Source: Arenibacter sp041392165 | Lineage (GTDB): Bacteria; Bacteroidota; Bacteroidia; Flavobacteriales; Flavobacteriaceae | Length of the DNA: 64,000 bases | Assembly: GCA_041392165.1 (NCBI GenBank) | Contig: JAWKMN010000004.1 | Coordinates: 1 to 64,000, forward strand | Direction: 5' to 3' | Part shown: positions 55,513-64,000 of the stretch, piece by piece | Numbering within the stretch: the first letter of the stretch is position 1 | How the letters are laid out: the number at the start of each line of letters is the position of its first letter | Notes under the pieces: generated by a model | Databases searched by the model: none | What the model saw: the letters and a program-made list of their open reading frames with translations, nothing else | What the model was told of the DNA's origin: nothing | Position numbers and translations under genes: made by a program

Positions 55513-58500
55513 ATGAAAAAACCACCAAAGTCCGGGGGATTATTTCCTTGGCACTTAAAATTTGACTTAAAAATGAAGTTGTCACTTCTTTTTTTAATAA
55601 CCGTATCCTTTGTAATGCAGGCCAATTCATCCTATGCCCAGAAAACCAAGATCAGTTTGGACTTCGGGAATGCCACTATGGAAGAGGTCATAGATGAAAT
55701 TGAGGCCAATACCGAGTTCAAGTTTATTTTTCACACCAAAACTTTGGATTTAAAGCGAAAGGTTTCCATTAATGTTAGGAAAGCTACTATTAAACGGGTT
55801 TTGGAAATACTCTTTACCAATAAGGATGTTGTATATTCCATAGAGGATCGTAAAATTTTATTAAAAAAGAAGGAGGCCACTATTGTGTCACCTTCCAATA
55901 AGGATGTTGGGGAAATACAATTTCAACTAAGCGGAAGTATAAGGGATAGTGAAGGGCAGCCTTTGCCCGGGGCAAGTATTGTTGAAAAAGGAACTACCAA
56001 CGGAACCCAATCCGATTTTGACGGAAACTATACCATGGAGGTGGCCAATGGGAACGCCGTACTTATAGTGTCCTATATTGGCTATGCCACCAAAGAGATG
56101 CCCCTAAATGGGCAGTCCGTTGTTGATATAGTTCTTGAGGAAAGTGCTGCCGGTTTGGAGGAGGTAGTAGTAGTGGGCTATGGTACCATGAAAAAGGCCG
56201 ATCTAACAGGCTCTGTTTCCCAAGTGAAAACGGAAACCCTGGAGGCTGTTCCGGTATATAATATGGAGCAAGCCCTAAAAGTGGGTGCGGCAGGTGTAAG
56301 GGTCTCCCAAAACTCCGGTACACCGGGCTCCAGGATAGAGGTTAGGATTAGAGGGGGCAATTCCATGATCGGGGATAACCAACCCTTATATGTGGTGGAT
56401 GGTTTTCCCGTTACCGGGGGCATCGATTTCCTGAACCCATCGGATATTGAATCGGTTGATATTTTAAAGGATGCCTCGGCTACCGCCATTTATGGTTCAA
56501 GGGGGGCCAACGGAGTAGTGATCATCACCTCCAAGCGTGGGGCCAAGGGACAGGACAGCAAGATAGAAGTGAATAGTTTTTTCGGTGTTCAGGAAGCTAT
56601 AAACCGCTACGACTTGCTAAATGCACAGGAATATGCCATAATTGCCAATGAATGGCTGAAGAACGAGGGACTGGAGCCTTTTTTTGATCCGAATACGGTA
56701 GTAAATCCCGGTACCGATTGGTGGGATGCCGTTTTTAGAGCCGCTCCCGTTACCAATAATACTATTACATTTTCCGGAAGTTCGGAGAAAGGCAGGTATT
56801 CCATTTCGGGTAACTATTATGATCAGGAGGGGATAATAGAAAATTCCGGCGTTGTTAGGGGATCTGTAAGAATAAATCTGGATCAGCAGTTAAAGAGCTG
56901 GTTAAAAATGGGGGTCAATCTCCAATTGTCCAGGAATGAACAAAATTTGGTTAATGTAGATAATGGAAATCGCGGAAATTCCCTGCTATCGGCTGCTGCT
57001 TCGGCACCGCCAACCTTGCCGATTTATGATGAGAACGGCTTGCCTACCCAGATAGAACAGGCCTATAATTTTGGATCCGCGGATATGCGGAACCCGATTA
57101 TATGGACCCTTAGAAAAAATCAGAAATTTTCCAATAGTGTTTTGGCCAATACCAATTTTGACATCGCCTTTACACCGGAACTGTCTTTTAAGACGTTGAT
57201 TGGATTGCAATACCAGGATAGAAGAAACGAAACCTTTGTACCCATAATATACAGTAACGATAGGGGGTCGGCTTCCGAAATAAATTCCTATTCCAATTCC
57301 TTCCTAACGGAAAATGTGCTTACCTATGCCAAGGTTTTTAATGAATTGCATAGTGTCAATATCATTGGGGGGGCTACCTACCAGACCAATCTTAGTAGAG
57401 AATCAGAAATAGGTGTTAGTGGTTTTGCCAACAATATTACCGAAAATTATGCATTGGCCGCTGCAGAATCCATTGGGAATCCTCGTTCCGAATATTCCGA
57501 CTGGACCTTGGCCTCTTTTCTTTCCAGGGTGAATTACTCCTTTGATGGAAAATATATGGTTACGGCCAGTGTAAGGGCAGACGGTTCCTCAAGATTTGGG
57601 GATAACCTAAAATGGGGATATTTCCCTTCAGGGGCCATAGCATGGCGTATATCCGATGAACCTTTCCTGCAGGATAGCAGGGTCATTAATAATTTAAAAT
57701 TACGGGCAAGTTATGGTGTCACCGGTAATACGGCATTAAATCCATACCAGTCTTTGGATAGGCTGGGATCTGTTAAATATATTTATGGCAATCAAACGGA
57801 TGTTATCGGATTTGTGCCCAATGGAATATCCAATAGTGATCTAAAATGGGAAACCACCGGGCAGTTGGATGTTGGTTTTGATCTGAACATATTGAACGAT
57901 AGGTTACGTTTTGTATTTGACTACTACAAAAAAAATACCAAGGATTTGTTGGCATCGGTACCACTTCCCCCTACGGTCGGATTCGGATCTATCTTGAGAA
58001 ATTTGGGCGAGATACAAAATTCAGGGATCGAATTAAGCGTAGATGCGGATATCTTAAAAAGCGATTTCAAATGGGATATATCGGCTCAATTTTCTGCAAA
58101 TAAAAATGAGGTAATAGCACTTGCCGGGGATAGCGATATTTTTGGGGCTGACCAGGGTGCCGTTTGGCCCAGTGCCAACATTGCCAGGGTAGGGGAGCCC
58201 TTAGGGGCTTTCTATGGACTGCTTGAAGATGGTCTGGATGAGAACGGGTTTATTAAATATCAGGATCTTAGTGGACCGGACGGGGTGCCCGATGGAACTA
58301 TAAATGCCTTGGACCGGGTTATATTGGGCAGTTATCATCCCGATTTTATATACGGTCTTACCTCCAATTTTAGTTACAAGGGCATAGAACTTAATATAGC
58401 CTTGGAAGGGGTGCAGGGCAATGAATTGTTCAATGCTACCAACGGGACCCATTTAAATTCGTTTCAGAGAGGAAATAACCAGTTTAGGGATATCATAGGC

Positions 58501-58860
58501 AATTATTGGACCGCCGAAAATCCGGATCCAAATGCAAAATATCCTAAAATTAGCAGTGCAACGCAGATAACGGTATCGGATCGTTTTATTGAGGACGCCA
58601 GTTATTTGCGAATTCGTTCCATGAGGTTGGCGTACAACCTACCGGTACAGCAAATTGGGCTAACGGGCTTTGATATGGCCCAAATATATCTTTCGGGAAC
58701 CAACCTGTTTACCTTTACGAGCTACTCCGGAATTGATCCCGAGGCAAATACCCGTGGAACCGATGTCAGTGATGTGGCCGATCGTTTAAGATTTGGCCAT
58801 GACCAGAGTAGCTATCCAAATGCAAAAATTTATGCCGTTGGTTTAAAATTTAGATTTTAA
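55513..58860 (+). CDS. susC: SusC/RagA TonB-dependent transporter with STN signalling domain, locus 2
   Basis: A 1115-residue outer-membrane protein built like the locus 1 SusC. The signal peptide ends with MQANSSYAQ (near residue 43), then an STN domain (about 47-120), a carboxypeptidase-like domain with GQPLPGASIVEKGTTNG, the TonB/plug start EEVVVVGYGTMKKADLTGSV and VRIRGGNSMIGDNQPLYVVD, and a barrel ending in LKFRF. N-terminal halves of the two SusC proteins are very alike and the barrel loops differ. That fits duplication followed by change in substrate choice. It works with SusD downstream and signals to the FecR protein upstream. Confidence 0.95.
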   Translation: MKKPPKSGGLFPWHLKFDLKMKLSLLFLITVSFVMQANSSYAQKTKISLDFGNATMEEVIDEIEANTEFKFIFHTKTLDLKRKVSINVRKATIKRVLEILFTNKDVVYSIEDRKILLKKKEATIVSPSNKDVGEIQFQLSGSIRDSEGQPLPGASIVEKGTTNGTQSDFDGNYTMEVANGNAVLIVSYIGYATKEMPLNGQSVVDIVLEESAAGLEEVVVVGYGTMKKADLTGSVSQVKTETLEAVPVYNMEQALKVGAAGVRVSQNSGTPGSRIEVRIRGGNSMIGDNQPLYVVDGFPVTGGIDFLNPSDIESVDILKDASATAIYGSRGANGVVIITSKRGAKGQDSKIEVNSFFGVQEAINRYDLLNAQEYAIIANEWLKNEGLEPFFDPNTVVNPGTDWWDAVFRAAPVTNNTITFSGSSEKGRYSISGNYYDQEGIIENSGVVRGSVRINLDQQLKSWLKMGVNLQLSRNEQNLVNVDNGNRGNSLLSAAASAPPTLPIYDENGLPTQIEQAYNFGSADMRNPIIWTLRKNQKFSNSVLANTNFDIAFTPELSFKTLIGLQYQDRRNETFVPIIYSNDRGSASEINSYSNSFLTENVLTYAKVFNELHSVNIIGGATYQTNLSRESEIGVSGFANNITENYALAAAESIGNPRSEYSDWTLASFLSRVNYSFDGKYMVTASVRADGSSRFGDNLKWGYFPSGAIAWRISDEPFLQDSRVINNLKLRASYGVTGNTALNPYQSLDRLGSVKYIYGNQTDVIGFVPNGISNSDLKWETTGQLDVGFDLNILNDRLRFVFDYYKKNTKDLLASVPLPPTVGFGSILRNLGEIQNSGIELSVDADILKSDFKWDISAQFSANKNEVIALAGDSDIFGADQGAVWPSANIARVGEPLGAFYGLLEDGLDENGFIKYQDLSGPDGVPDGTINALDRVILGSYHPDFIYGLTSNFSYKGIELNIALEGVQGNELFNATNGTHLNSFQRGNNQFRDIIGNYWTAENPDPNAKYPKISSATQITVSDRFIEDASYLRIRSMRLAYNLPVQQIGLTGFDMAQIYLSGTNLFTFTSYSGIDPEANTRGTDVSDVADRLRFGHDQSSYPNAKIYAVGLKFRF

Positions 58861-58981
58861 TGAATAATGTACGGAATCATGAAACCGACATGATTAAAAT
58901 AATCTTTAAACATATTAGGTAATGATTACTTTAGTTATCGAAGGTTACATGTGACCATATAAAAATCCTAAAAATGAACAC

Positions 58982-60433
58982 ATGAAAAATATATTTCTCA
59001 TAATCGTAACAACTTTATTGTTATCTGCCTGTGACAAGGCATTGGAAGAAGTCCCCAAGGATTTTGTTTCCAAGGCCAACTTCTATAAAAATGAACAGGA
59101 CGCCGAAGCTGCCATAGCCGGGGCCTATGCAGGCATGCAAAATGATTTTTTCGGGATAACCAATTATCTTATGTCCGAATTACATGGTGATTACTTGTTC
59201 GGGAGGGGATCCCAGGCGCCTATCACTATTTGGAATCAAATTATGGACCAGCGTAATATTGGGAGGTGCGCCACCAATTGGTCCTCGTTTTATACCACTA
59301 TCAATCGCGCCAATGCCGTCTTGGACAATGTTCCCAATATTGAGGATATAGATGCCAATACCCAAAAACAGATATTGGCAGAGGCTCGTTTTCTTAGGGC
59401 CCTGTGCTATTTCGAACTGGTCCGGGGTTGGGGGCCTGTTCCCCTTAAGACCATTGAAAGTATTGACTTGAGTGCTGTTGAGGCACCACGGGCACCGGAG
59501 AGCGAGGTTTATGATTTAATAGTCCAGGACTGCCAAATTGCCGAAAATGATTTGGGAGAAGTAGGGGCCGAAACGGGCCGCGCTTCCAAATGGGCCGCCA
59601 AAATGTTGCTGGCACATGTATACCTTACTATGGAAAACTGGACCGGGGCCGCTGAAAAAGCCAATGATGTAATAACCAACGGACCGTTTTCCCTGATAAC
59701 TGTGGCGGAGTCCGATGATTTCTATAAAATTTTTGCTGTGGATACCAGTACGGAAGACATTATGTCTATGCACCATTCCGAGACAAAGACCTCTACCATT
59801 CCCAATTATTTGCACAGGGCGGGCAATATACCCTATAACTATTCCTCCGGTGGGGTCTTTGCATGGTTACCGGATTTGAATTCATTTATCGGGGATAGCT
59901 GGGACAATAACGACCTTAGGAAGAATTTTAATCTCTATACGGAAATTCAGAATGCGGATGGTGATTGGGTTCCCCTACCTTCCACTACCCCTGTGTTGTT
60001 TAAAAAGTTTATTACCAATACTTCGGGGATCAGTTTGTACAGTGTGCCCATTTACAGATTTACCGAGGCCTATTTGTTCTATGCCGAAGCTTCTGCTATG
60101 GCCGATGGGGCCCCTTCCAACCTGGCATTGGAGCGGCTCAATATGATAAAACGAAGGGCTTACGGATATGACCCTACCGCCGTATCTCCGGTAGACTATC
60201 CTTCTGGTATGAGCGGAGATGCTTTTAGGGATGCCGTAATTCAGGAGCGTGCATATGAGTTTATTACGGAAAGAAGAAGGTGGTTCGATTTGAAACGTAC
60301 CGGCAAGGTAAAAGAAGCTTTTGCCGCTGCGGGAAAAACTATTATTGACGAGCGTCTTTTATATCCTATTCCAGAGGACGAGATCAATAACAATCCGGCC
60401 ATTGGTCAGCAAGATCAAAATCCTGGGTATTGA
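58982..60433 (+). CDS. susD: SusD/RagB surface glycan-binding lipoprotein, locus 2
   Basis: A 483-residue lipoprotein. The lipobox is LLSAC (Cys17), followed by DKALEEVPKDFVSKANFY. TPR-like helices include LAEARFLRALCYFELVRGWG, a SusD hallmark. The RagB end has FTEAYLFYAEASAM, QERAYEFITERRRWFDLKRT and YPIPEDEINNNPAIGQ. The gap from susC is about 120 bp, longer than in locus 1. It differs from the locus 1 SusD in most of its length, consistent with a different glycan ligand. Confidence 0.95.
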   Translation: MKNIFLIIVTTLLLSACDKALEEVPKDFVSKANFYKNEQDAEAAIAGAYAGMQNDFFGITNYLMSELHGDYLFGRGSQAPITIWNQIMDQRNIGRCATNWSSFYTTINRANAVLDNVPNIEDIDANTQKQILAEARFLRALCYFELVRGWGPVPLKTIESIDLSAVEAPRAPESEVYDLIVQDCQIAENDLGEVGAETGRASKWAAKMLLAHVYLTMENWTGAAEKANDVITNGPFSLITVAESDDFYKIFAVDTSTEDIMSMHHSETKTSTIPNYLHRAGNIPYNYSSGGVFAWLPDLNSFIGDSWDNNDLRKNFNLYTEIQNADGDWVPLPSTTPVLFKKFITNTSGISLYSVPIYRFTEAYLFYAEASAMADGAPSNLALERLNMIKRRAYGYDPTAVSPVDYPSGMSGDAFRDAVIQERAYEFITERRRWFDLKRTGKVKEAFAAAGKTIIDERLLYPIPEDEINNNPAIGQQDQNPGY

Positions 60434-60454
60434 TTACCGCTAGAGCTAGTATAA

Positions 60455-60497
60455 AAGGAAATTTTACAGGCTTTTGACCAAGCCTGTAAAATCCTTT
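60455..60497 (+). terminator. Hairpin after susD, locus 2
   Basis: ATTTTACAGGCTT (60461-60473) pairs with AAGCCTGTAAAAT (60480-60492) over a 6-base loop, and flanking AAAGG/CCTTT extends the stem past a single bulge. No T tract follows, so it may be a processing or mRNA-stabilising hairpin or a weak terminator. It takes the same position as the terminator after susD in locus 1. Confidence 0.65.
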
Positions 60498-60541
60498 AGC
60501 AAAATTTTTATATTGAACAGAATAATTGCCAATTAGCAGAA

Positions 60542-62167
60542 ATGATCAAAAATGCGTTTAAATTGAGGGGGGTGTACTTACGTTTGGTCGGACTTTTTAT
60601 TTTTGGGATATCCCTGTTTTCCGTTAATGGATATTCTCAAACCCCTAAAGGGAAGTCTCCCAATATCGTCTTTATTTTTCCCGACCAGCTAAGGTCTGAT
60701 TATATTGGAACAGGAGGCAACAATGTGGCCTATACGCCCCATATGGACCGTATGGCCAGGGAAGGAGCTTTGTTTTCCAGGGCATATAGTGCATCGCCAA
60801 CCTGTTTGCCCGCAAGGGCCGCGCTGTTAACGGGAATGGGCCCATGGAAGAACGGTCTATTGTCGTATGCGCCTATAGCGACCAAATACAAGTTTGAGAT
60901 GCCTCAAATGTTAAGGGATGCGGGGTATTATACTTTTGCTACCGGAAAACTGCATTTCAAGCCTATAGGACACGGCGATCTCCATGTAAAATTGGACCAA
61001 CTGGACAATAGTAAATTTATGCATGGTTTTCATGAGATAAAATTATGTGAGGGCTGGGGACATCCACAGAACGCGTATAACAAATGGTTTAAGGAAAACG
61101 CCCCTAATTGGGCCATAGATGGTACCGGACTTGGACCCACCGATCATCGTACAGGTATTTATCCTTACCCGGAAGAATTTCATCCAACGGCTTGGACCGC
61201 CAATCAGGCTATAGCATTTATAGATAACAATGATGGCGAAGCACCTTTCTTTCTTAAAATAGCCTTTCACAGGCCCCATCCGCCTTTTGATCCCCCAAAA
61301 AGATGGTTGGATTTTTATAAAAGCAGGGAAATACCAAAAGCTATTGTCGGCCATTGGTCGGAAATGAAGTATGGGAAATTTAACCAAGCCCCTATGCCGG
61401 ACCAACAGTTAAATGCCCCAAGGGGAAGTTATAGTGATAGTATTGTCCGTGATTCTAGGGAAGGTTATCTGGCTGCCATCAGTTTTTTGGATGAACAGAT
61501 CGGGAATATCCTAACCGCCTTGGAAAGGAAAGGAGAGTTGGAAAATACCTTGATCGTTATATCGTCCGATCACGGCGATATGATGGGGGACCACCATTTA
61601 TGGCGGAAATCCTACCCTTATGAAGGCTCGGCGGGGGTACCTATGATCATCAGATGGCCCCAGAGTATGGCGCTCAAGGCAAGTCGCGGTCAGGTCATTA
61701 AAGAATTGGTAGAGCTAAGGGACATCCTGCCCACCTTTCTCGATATAGCAGGTATGGAGGTACCGTCCGAAATGGATGGTAGGAGTATGATGCCTTTGAT
61801 CGAAGGGAATAAAAAAGGATGGCGCAAAGTGTTGGACATGGAGCACGGCCAATGTTATTGGAAAGAAAACCGTTGGACGGGATTAACGGATAAGAGGTAT
61901 AAGTACATCTATTATTCCGTTACCGGAGAAGAGGAGCTGTTCGATTTAAAAAAGGACCCCGGAGAGAAGAATAATCTGGCCAACTTGTCCAAGTATAAAG
62001 GTGTTCTGGTCCAATGGAGGCAAAAAATGGTAGGTCATTTAATGGAACGGGGAGAAGAATGGGTCAAGGACGGTAAGCTGGTCATTAGGGATAAAGACTT
62101 GGTGTTTAGCCCTAATTATCCAAAAGAATATTATCCAAAAGAAATTAAAAATCAATTAATTAAATAG
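60542..62167 (+). CDS. Secreted sulfatase (type I), locus 2
   Basis: A 541-residue sulfatase with a cleavable signal (LFIFGISLFSVNGYSQ, ending near residue 33) and no lipobox. The metal site reads IVFIFPDQLRSDYIG, Asp-Gln rather than Asp-Asp as in the other two. The formylglycine motif is CLPARAALLTG at residue 88, a Cys-x-Pro-Ala-Arg form. ATGKLHFKPIG, AFHRPHPPFDPP and SSDHGDMMGDHHLW fit S1 sulfatases acting on uronic-acid or amino-sugar sulfates, but the target is not certain. It ends three bases before the next gene, so the two are co-translated. Confidence 0.92.
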   Translation: MIKNAFKLRGVYLRLVGLFIFGISLFSVNGYSQTPKGKSPNIVFIFPDQLRSDYIGTGGNNVAYTPHMDRMAREGALFSRAYSASPTCLPARAALLTGMGPWKNGLLSYAPIATKYKFEMPQMLRDAGYYTFATGKLHFKPIGHGDLHVKLDQLDNSKFMHGFHEIKLCEGWGHPQNAYNKWFKENAPNWAIDGTGLGPTDHRTGIYPYPEEFHPTAWTANQAIAFIDNNDGEAPFFLKIAFHRPHPPFDPPKRWLDFYKSREIPKAIVGHWSEMKYGKFNQAPMPDQQLNAPRGSYSDSIVRDSREGYLAAISFLDEQIGNILTALERKGELENTLIVISSDHGDMMGDHHLWRKSYPYEGSAGVPMIIRWPQSMALKASRGQVIKELVELRDILPTFLDIAGMEVPSEMDGRSMMPLIEGNKKGWRKVLDMEHGQCYWKENRWTGLTDKRYKYIYYSVTGEEELFDLKKDPGEKNNLANLSKYKGVLVQWRQKMVGHLMERGEEWVKDGKLVIRDKDLVFSPNYPKEYYPKEIKNQLIK

Positions 62168-62170
62168 AAA

Positions 62171-63856
62171 ATGAAGAAAATCATAAGCTTGTTTATGTTG
62201 TTCCTGATGGTTCAATTGTCGAACGGTCAGTCGAAGAAGTACGATATTGTAATTTACGGTGGAACATCTGCCGGGGTGGCGGCTGCCCTCCAAAGCAGTA
62301 GAATGGGGAAATCTGTGGTGCTTATAGAACCAACAAATCGTATAGGCGGACTTACCACAGGAGGCCTGGGCCAGACCGATATAGGCAATAAACAGGCTAT
62401 TGGCGGTATTTCCAGAGAGTTTTACGAGAATATCAAGAAGTACTACGACGATCCCAAAAATTGGAAATGGGAGAAAAAATCCGACTATATGGATGGTGGA
62501 CAGACCCGCACGGAGAAAGGGGAAGGCTAGCATGTGGACCTTTGAGCCTCCGCTGCCCTGTCCGTATTTAAATCCATGATGGACAAGGAGAAGATCAAGA
62601 TGGTCTATAACGAACGGCTGAACAGGGCATCCGGGGTTAAGAAAGTGAATGGTAAAATAGAATCGATTACTATGGAAAGTGGCAAGGTTTTTAAAGGAAA
62701 AATGTACCTGGACGCTACTTATGAGGGAGATCTGATGGCATCCGCAGGGGTTTCCTATGCCGTGGGCAGGGAAAGCAACGAGGAATATGGGGAAACCCTG
62801 AACGGGGTACAGGCCAATAGCATAAATAGGGCCTTGACCGGATTTGTTTCCAAAAACGCTTTTAACCACAATTTTCTTCCAGGGGTGGATCCCTATATTG
62901 TAAAAGGGGACCCTACTTCCGGATTATTGCCAAATATTAACGAAAAACCAGGCCTGGAGGGTGAAGGCGATAAAAAAATACAGGCCTATTGTTTCCGGAT
63001 GTGCCTAACCGATCATCCGGATAACCGTATACCGTTCCAAAAGCCGGCCAATTATGATGAGGTCAATTATGAACTTCTTTTTCGTAATTATGAAGCCAGA
63101 AAAGGGCCTATCAACGAAATGTACAGTTATGGCAGTTCCTTGCTGCCCTGGATCAATTCCAGTATGCCCAACAGAAAAACCGATACGAACAACAAGTTTG
63201 GTTTCTCTACGGATTATATAGGTAGAAATTACAACTATCCCGAGGGCTCTTATGCCGAAAGGGAAAAGATCGTTGAAGACCATAGGAACTATCAGATGGG
63301 GCTTATGTGGACCCTGGCCAACCATCCAAGGATCCCTGCCGAAGTCCGTGAGGAAGCTTCCAAATGGGGTACAAGCAAGGATGAATTTGAAAGGGCAGAT
63401 GGATGGCAGCAACAGCTTTATATCCGTGAAGCTAGGAGGATGATCAGCGATTATGTTATGACGCAACATAATTGTGAGGCATTGACTGTGGCCGAGGATG
63501 GTATTGGATTGGCCGCCTATGGTATGGATTCCCATAACGTGCAGCGGTATGTGGATGCCAATGGTTATGTGCAGAACGAGGGCAATGTAGAGGCCCATGG
63601 CTTTAAGCCTTACCCTATAAGTTACCGATCTTTGGTACCTAAAAAGGAAGAGTGCGAAAATCTTTTGGTCCCTGTGTGCGTTAGTTCTACCCATATTGCT
63701 TTTGGATCGATCCGCATGGAACCGGTATTTATGGTCTTGGGCCAATCTGCGGCCACGGCAGCGGTAATGGCCATAGACGGCAATACCAATGTACAGGAGG
63801 TGTCTTATCCCCTTTTAAAGGAGCGACTCCTAAAAGATGGGCAAAGGCTGAAATAA
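62171..63856 (+). pseudogene. FAD-dependent oxidoreductase (FAD_oxidored family), interrupted by two compensating indels
   Basis: The start is a signal peptide (LFMLFLMVQLSNGQ) followed by the FAD-binding YDIVIYGGTSAGVAAALQSS, VVLIEPTNRIGGLTTGGLGQ. The C-terminal 426 residues (from 62576) have MYLDATYEGDLMASAGVSYA, GRESNEEYGE and QSAATAAVMAIDGN, the family pattern. Both parts are in the same frame, but between them lie TAG (62528) and TGA. One extra G near 62525 and one missing base near 62550 explain this. The true frame there reads ASMWTFEP, a family hallmark. Such proteins are common in Bacteroidota glycan loci, with unclear chemistry. It is dead as written, or alive if these are assembly errors. 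Confidence 0.85.
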
Positions 63857-63865
63857 ACGAAAGGT

Positions 63866-64000
63866 ATGATGATTACAAGGGGTTCCGGGTGGATAAAAAG
63901 AATGGTTCTTTATCAGGATAGGATAGGAGGTATTCGTGAATTTTTCAACAAAAAGATTTTTGTTTTCGGTCTACTCTTGATAGTTTTTAAATTAATGACC
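63866..64000 (+). CDS. Possible start of a further gene of locus 2, cut by window edge
   Basis: An open frame of 45 codons from ATG 63866 reaches the right edge. It begins MMITRGSGWIKRMVLYQDRI and then has a basic-hydrophobic stretch, EFFNKKIFVFGLLLIVFKL, that would suit a signal peptide or anchor. This fits another secreted catabolic protein of locus 2, but the length seen is too short to identify it. Confidence 0.35.
   Translation, partial: MMITRGSGWIKRMVLYQDRIGGIREFFNKKIFVFGLLLIVFKLMT

Noticed and set aside
62156..62869. Minus-strand open frame of 237 codons opposite the FAD oxidoreductase
   Set aside because: It is open only because the opposite strand is coding. The plus strand has clear family motifs throughout.
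63005..63745. Minus-strand open frame of 246 codons opposite the FAD oxidoreductase C-terminus
   Set aside because: Shadow of the plus-strand gene, with no motif of its own.

Overview
The window comes from a marine-type member of the Bacteroidota, most likely a Flavobacteriaceae species. The support is SusC/SusD pairs driven by FecI/FecR modules, three sulfatases, low G+C, long AT-rich intergenic spaces packed with short repeats, and an exopolysaccharide locus with WbpM, Wza, Wzc and CpsB homologues. No rRNA, tRNA, CRISPR array or intact mobile element was seen.

Region 1 (1-29.4 kb) is a surface polysaccharide locus. It holds the N-terminus of an initiating sugar-phosphate transferase, three intact GT4 glycosyltransferases, a polysaccharide deacetylase, a GNAT-like acyltransferase, a TupA-type ATP-grasp enzyme and a Wzx/MurJ-like flippase. 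It also encodes nucleotide-sugar enzymes (UDP-HexNAc dehydrogenase, UDP-Glc dehydrogenase, UDP-GlcNAc 4-epimerase, UDP-GlcA 4-epimerase), a WbpM/CapD 4,6-dehydratase, Wza, the Wzc tyrosine kinase and a convergent CpsB-type phosphatase. Together these predict an acidic, uronic-acid-rich, amino-sugar-containing capsule or EPS built by the Wzx/Wzy route. Several genes here are broken by small indels: asnB, a fourth GT4, the Wzy polymerase, a pectate-lyase-like gene, and the middle of wza. A G+C-rich transposase relic lies at 4-5.3 kb. Genuine decay and assembly indels cannot be told apart from this sequence alone.

Region 2 (29.4-41.9 kb) is mixed chromosomal content separated by dense repeat arrays. 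It holds a PurD-like ATP-grasp plus GNAT pair, an MFS exporter, PhnA, a small unknown protein, a helix-turn-helix/coiled-coil regulator, a two-subunit molybdenum hydroxylase (IorA/IorB type), and a possible nucleotidyltransferase-HEPN protein.

Region 3 (41.9-64 kb) holds two tandem polysaccharide utilisation loci of the same design. Each has an ECF sigma factor (minus strand) diverging from a FecR anti-sigma factor, then SusC with an N-terminal STN signalling domain, SusD, and catabolic genes. Locus 1 carries two lipoprotein sulfatases. Locus 2 carries one sulfatase and an interrupted FAD-dependent oxidoreductase. The substrates are therefore probably sulfated glycans.

The most notable signal is a conserved leader in front of both susC genes. 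On the opposite strand it forms a near-perfect intrinsic terminator (an 11-bp stem plus 7-8 U) at the same place relative to susC. This predicts a short antisense RNA covering each susC 5' leader, resembling the DonS-type cis-antisense regulators known from Bacteroides.
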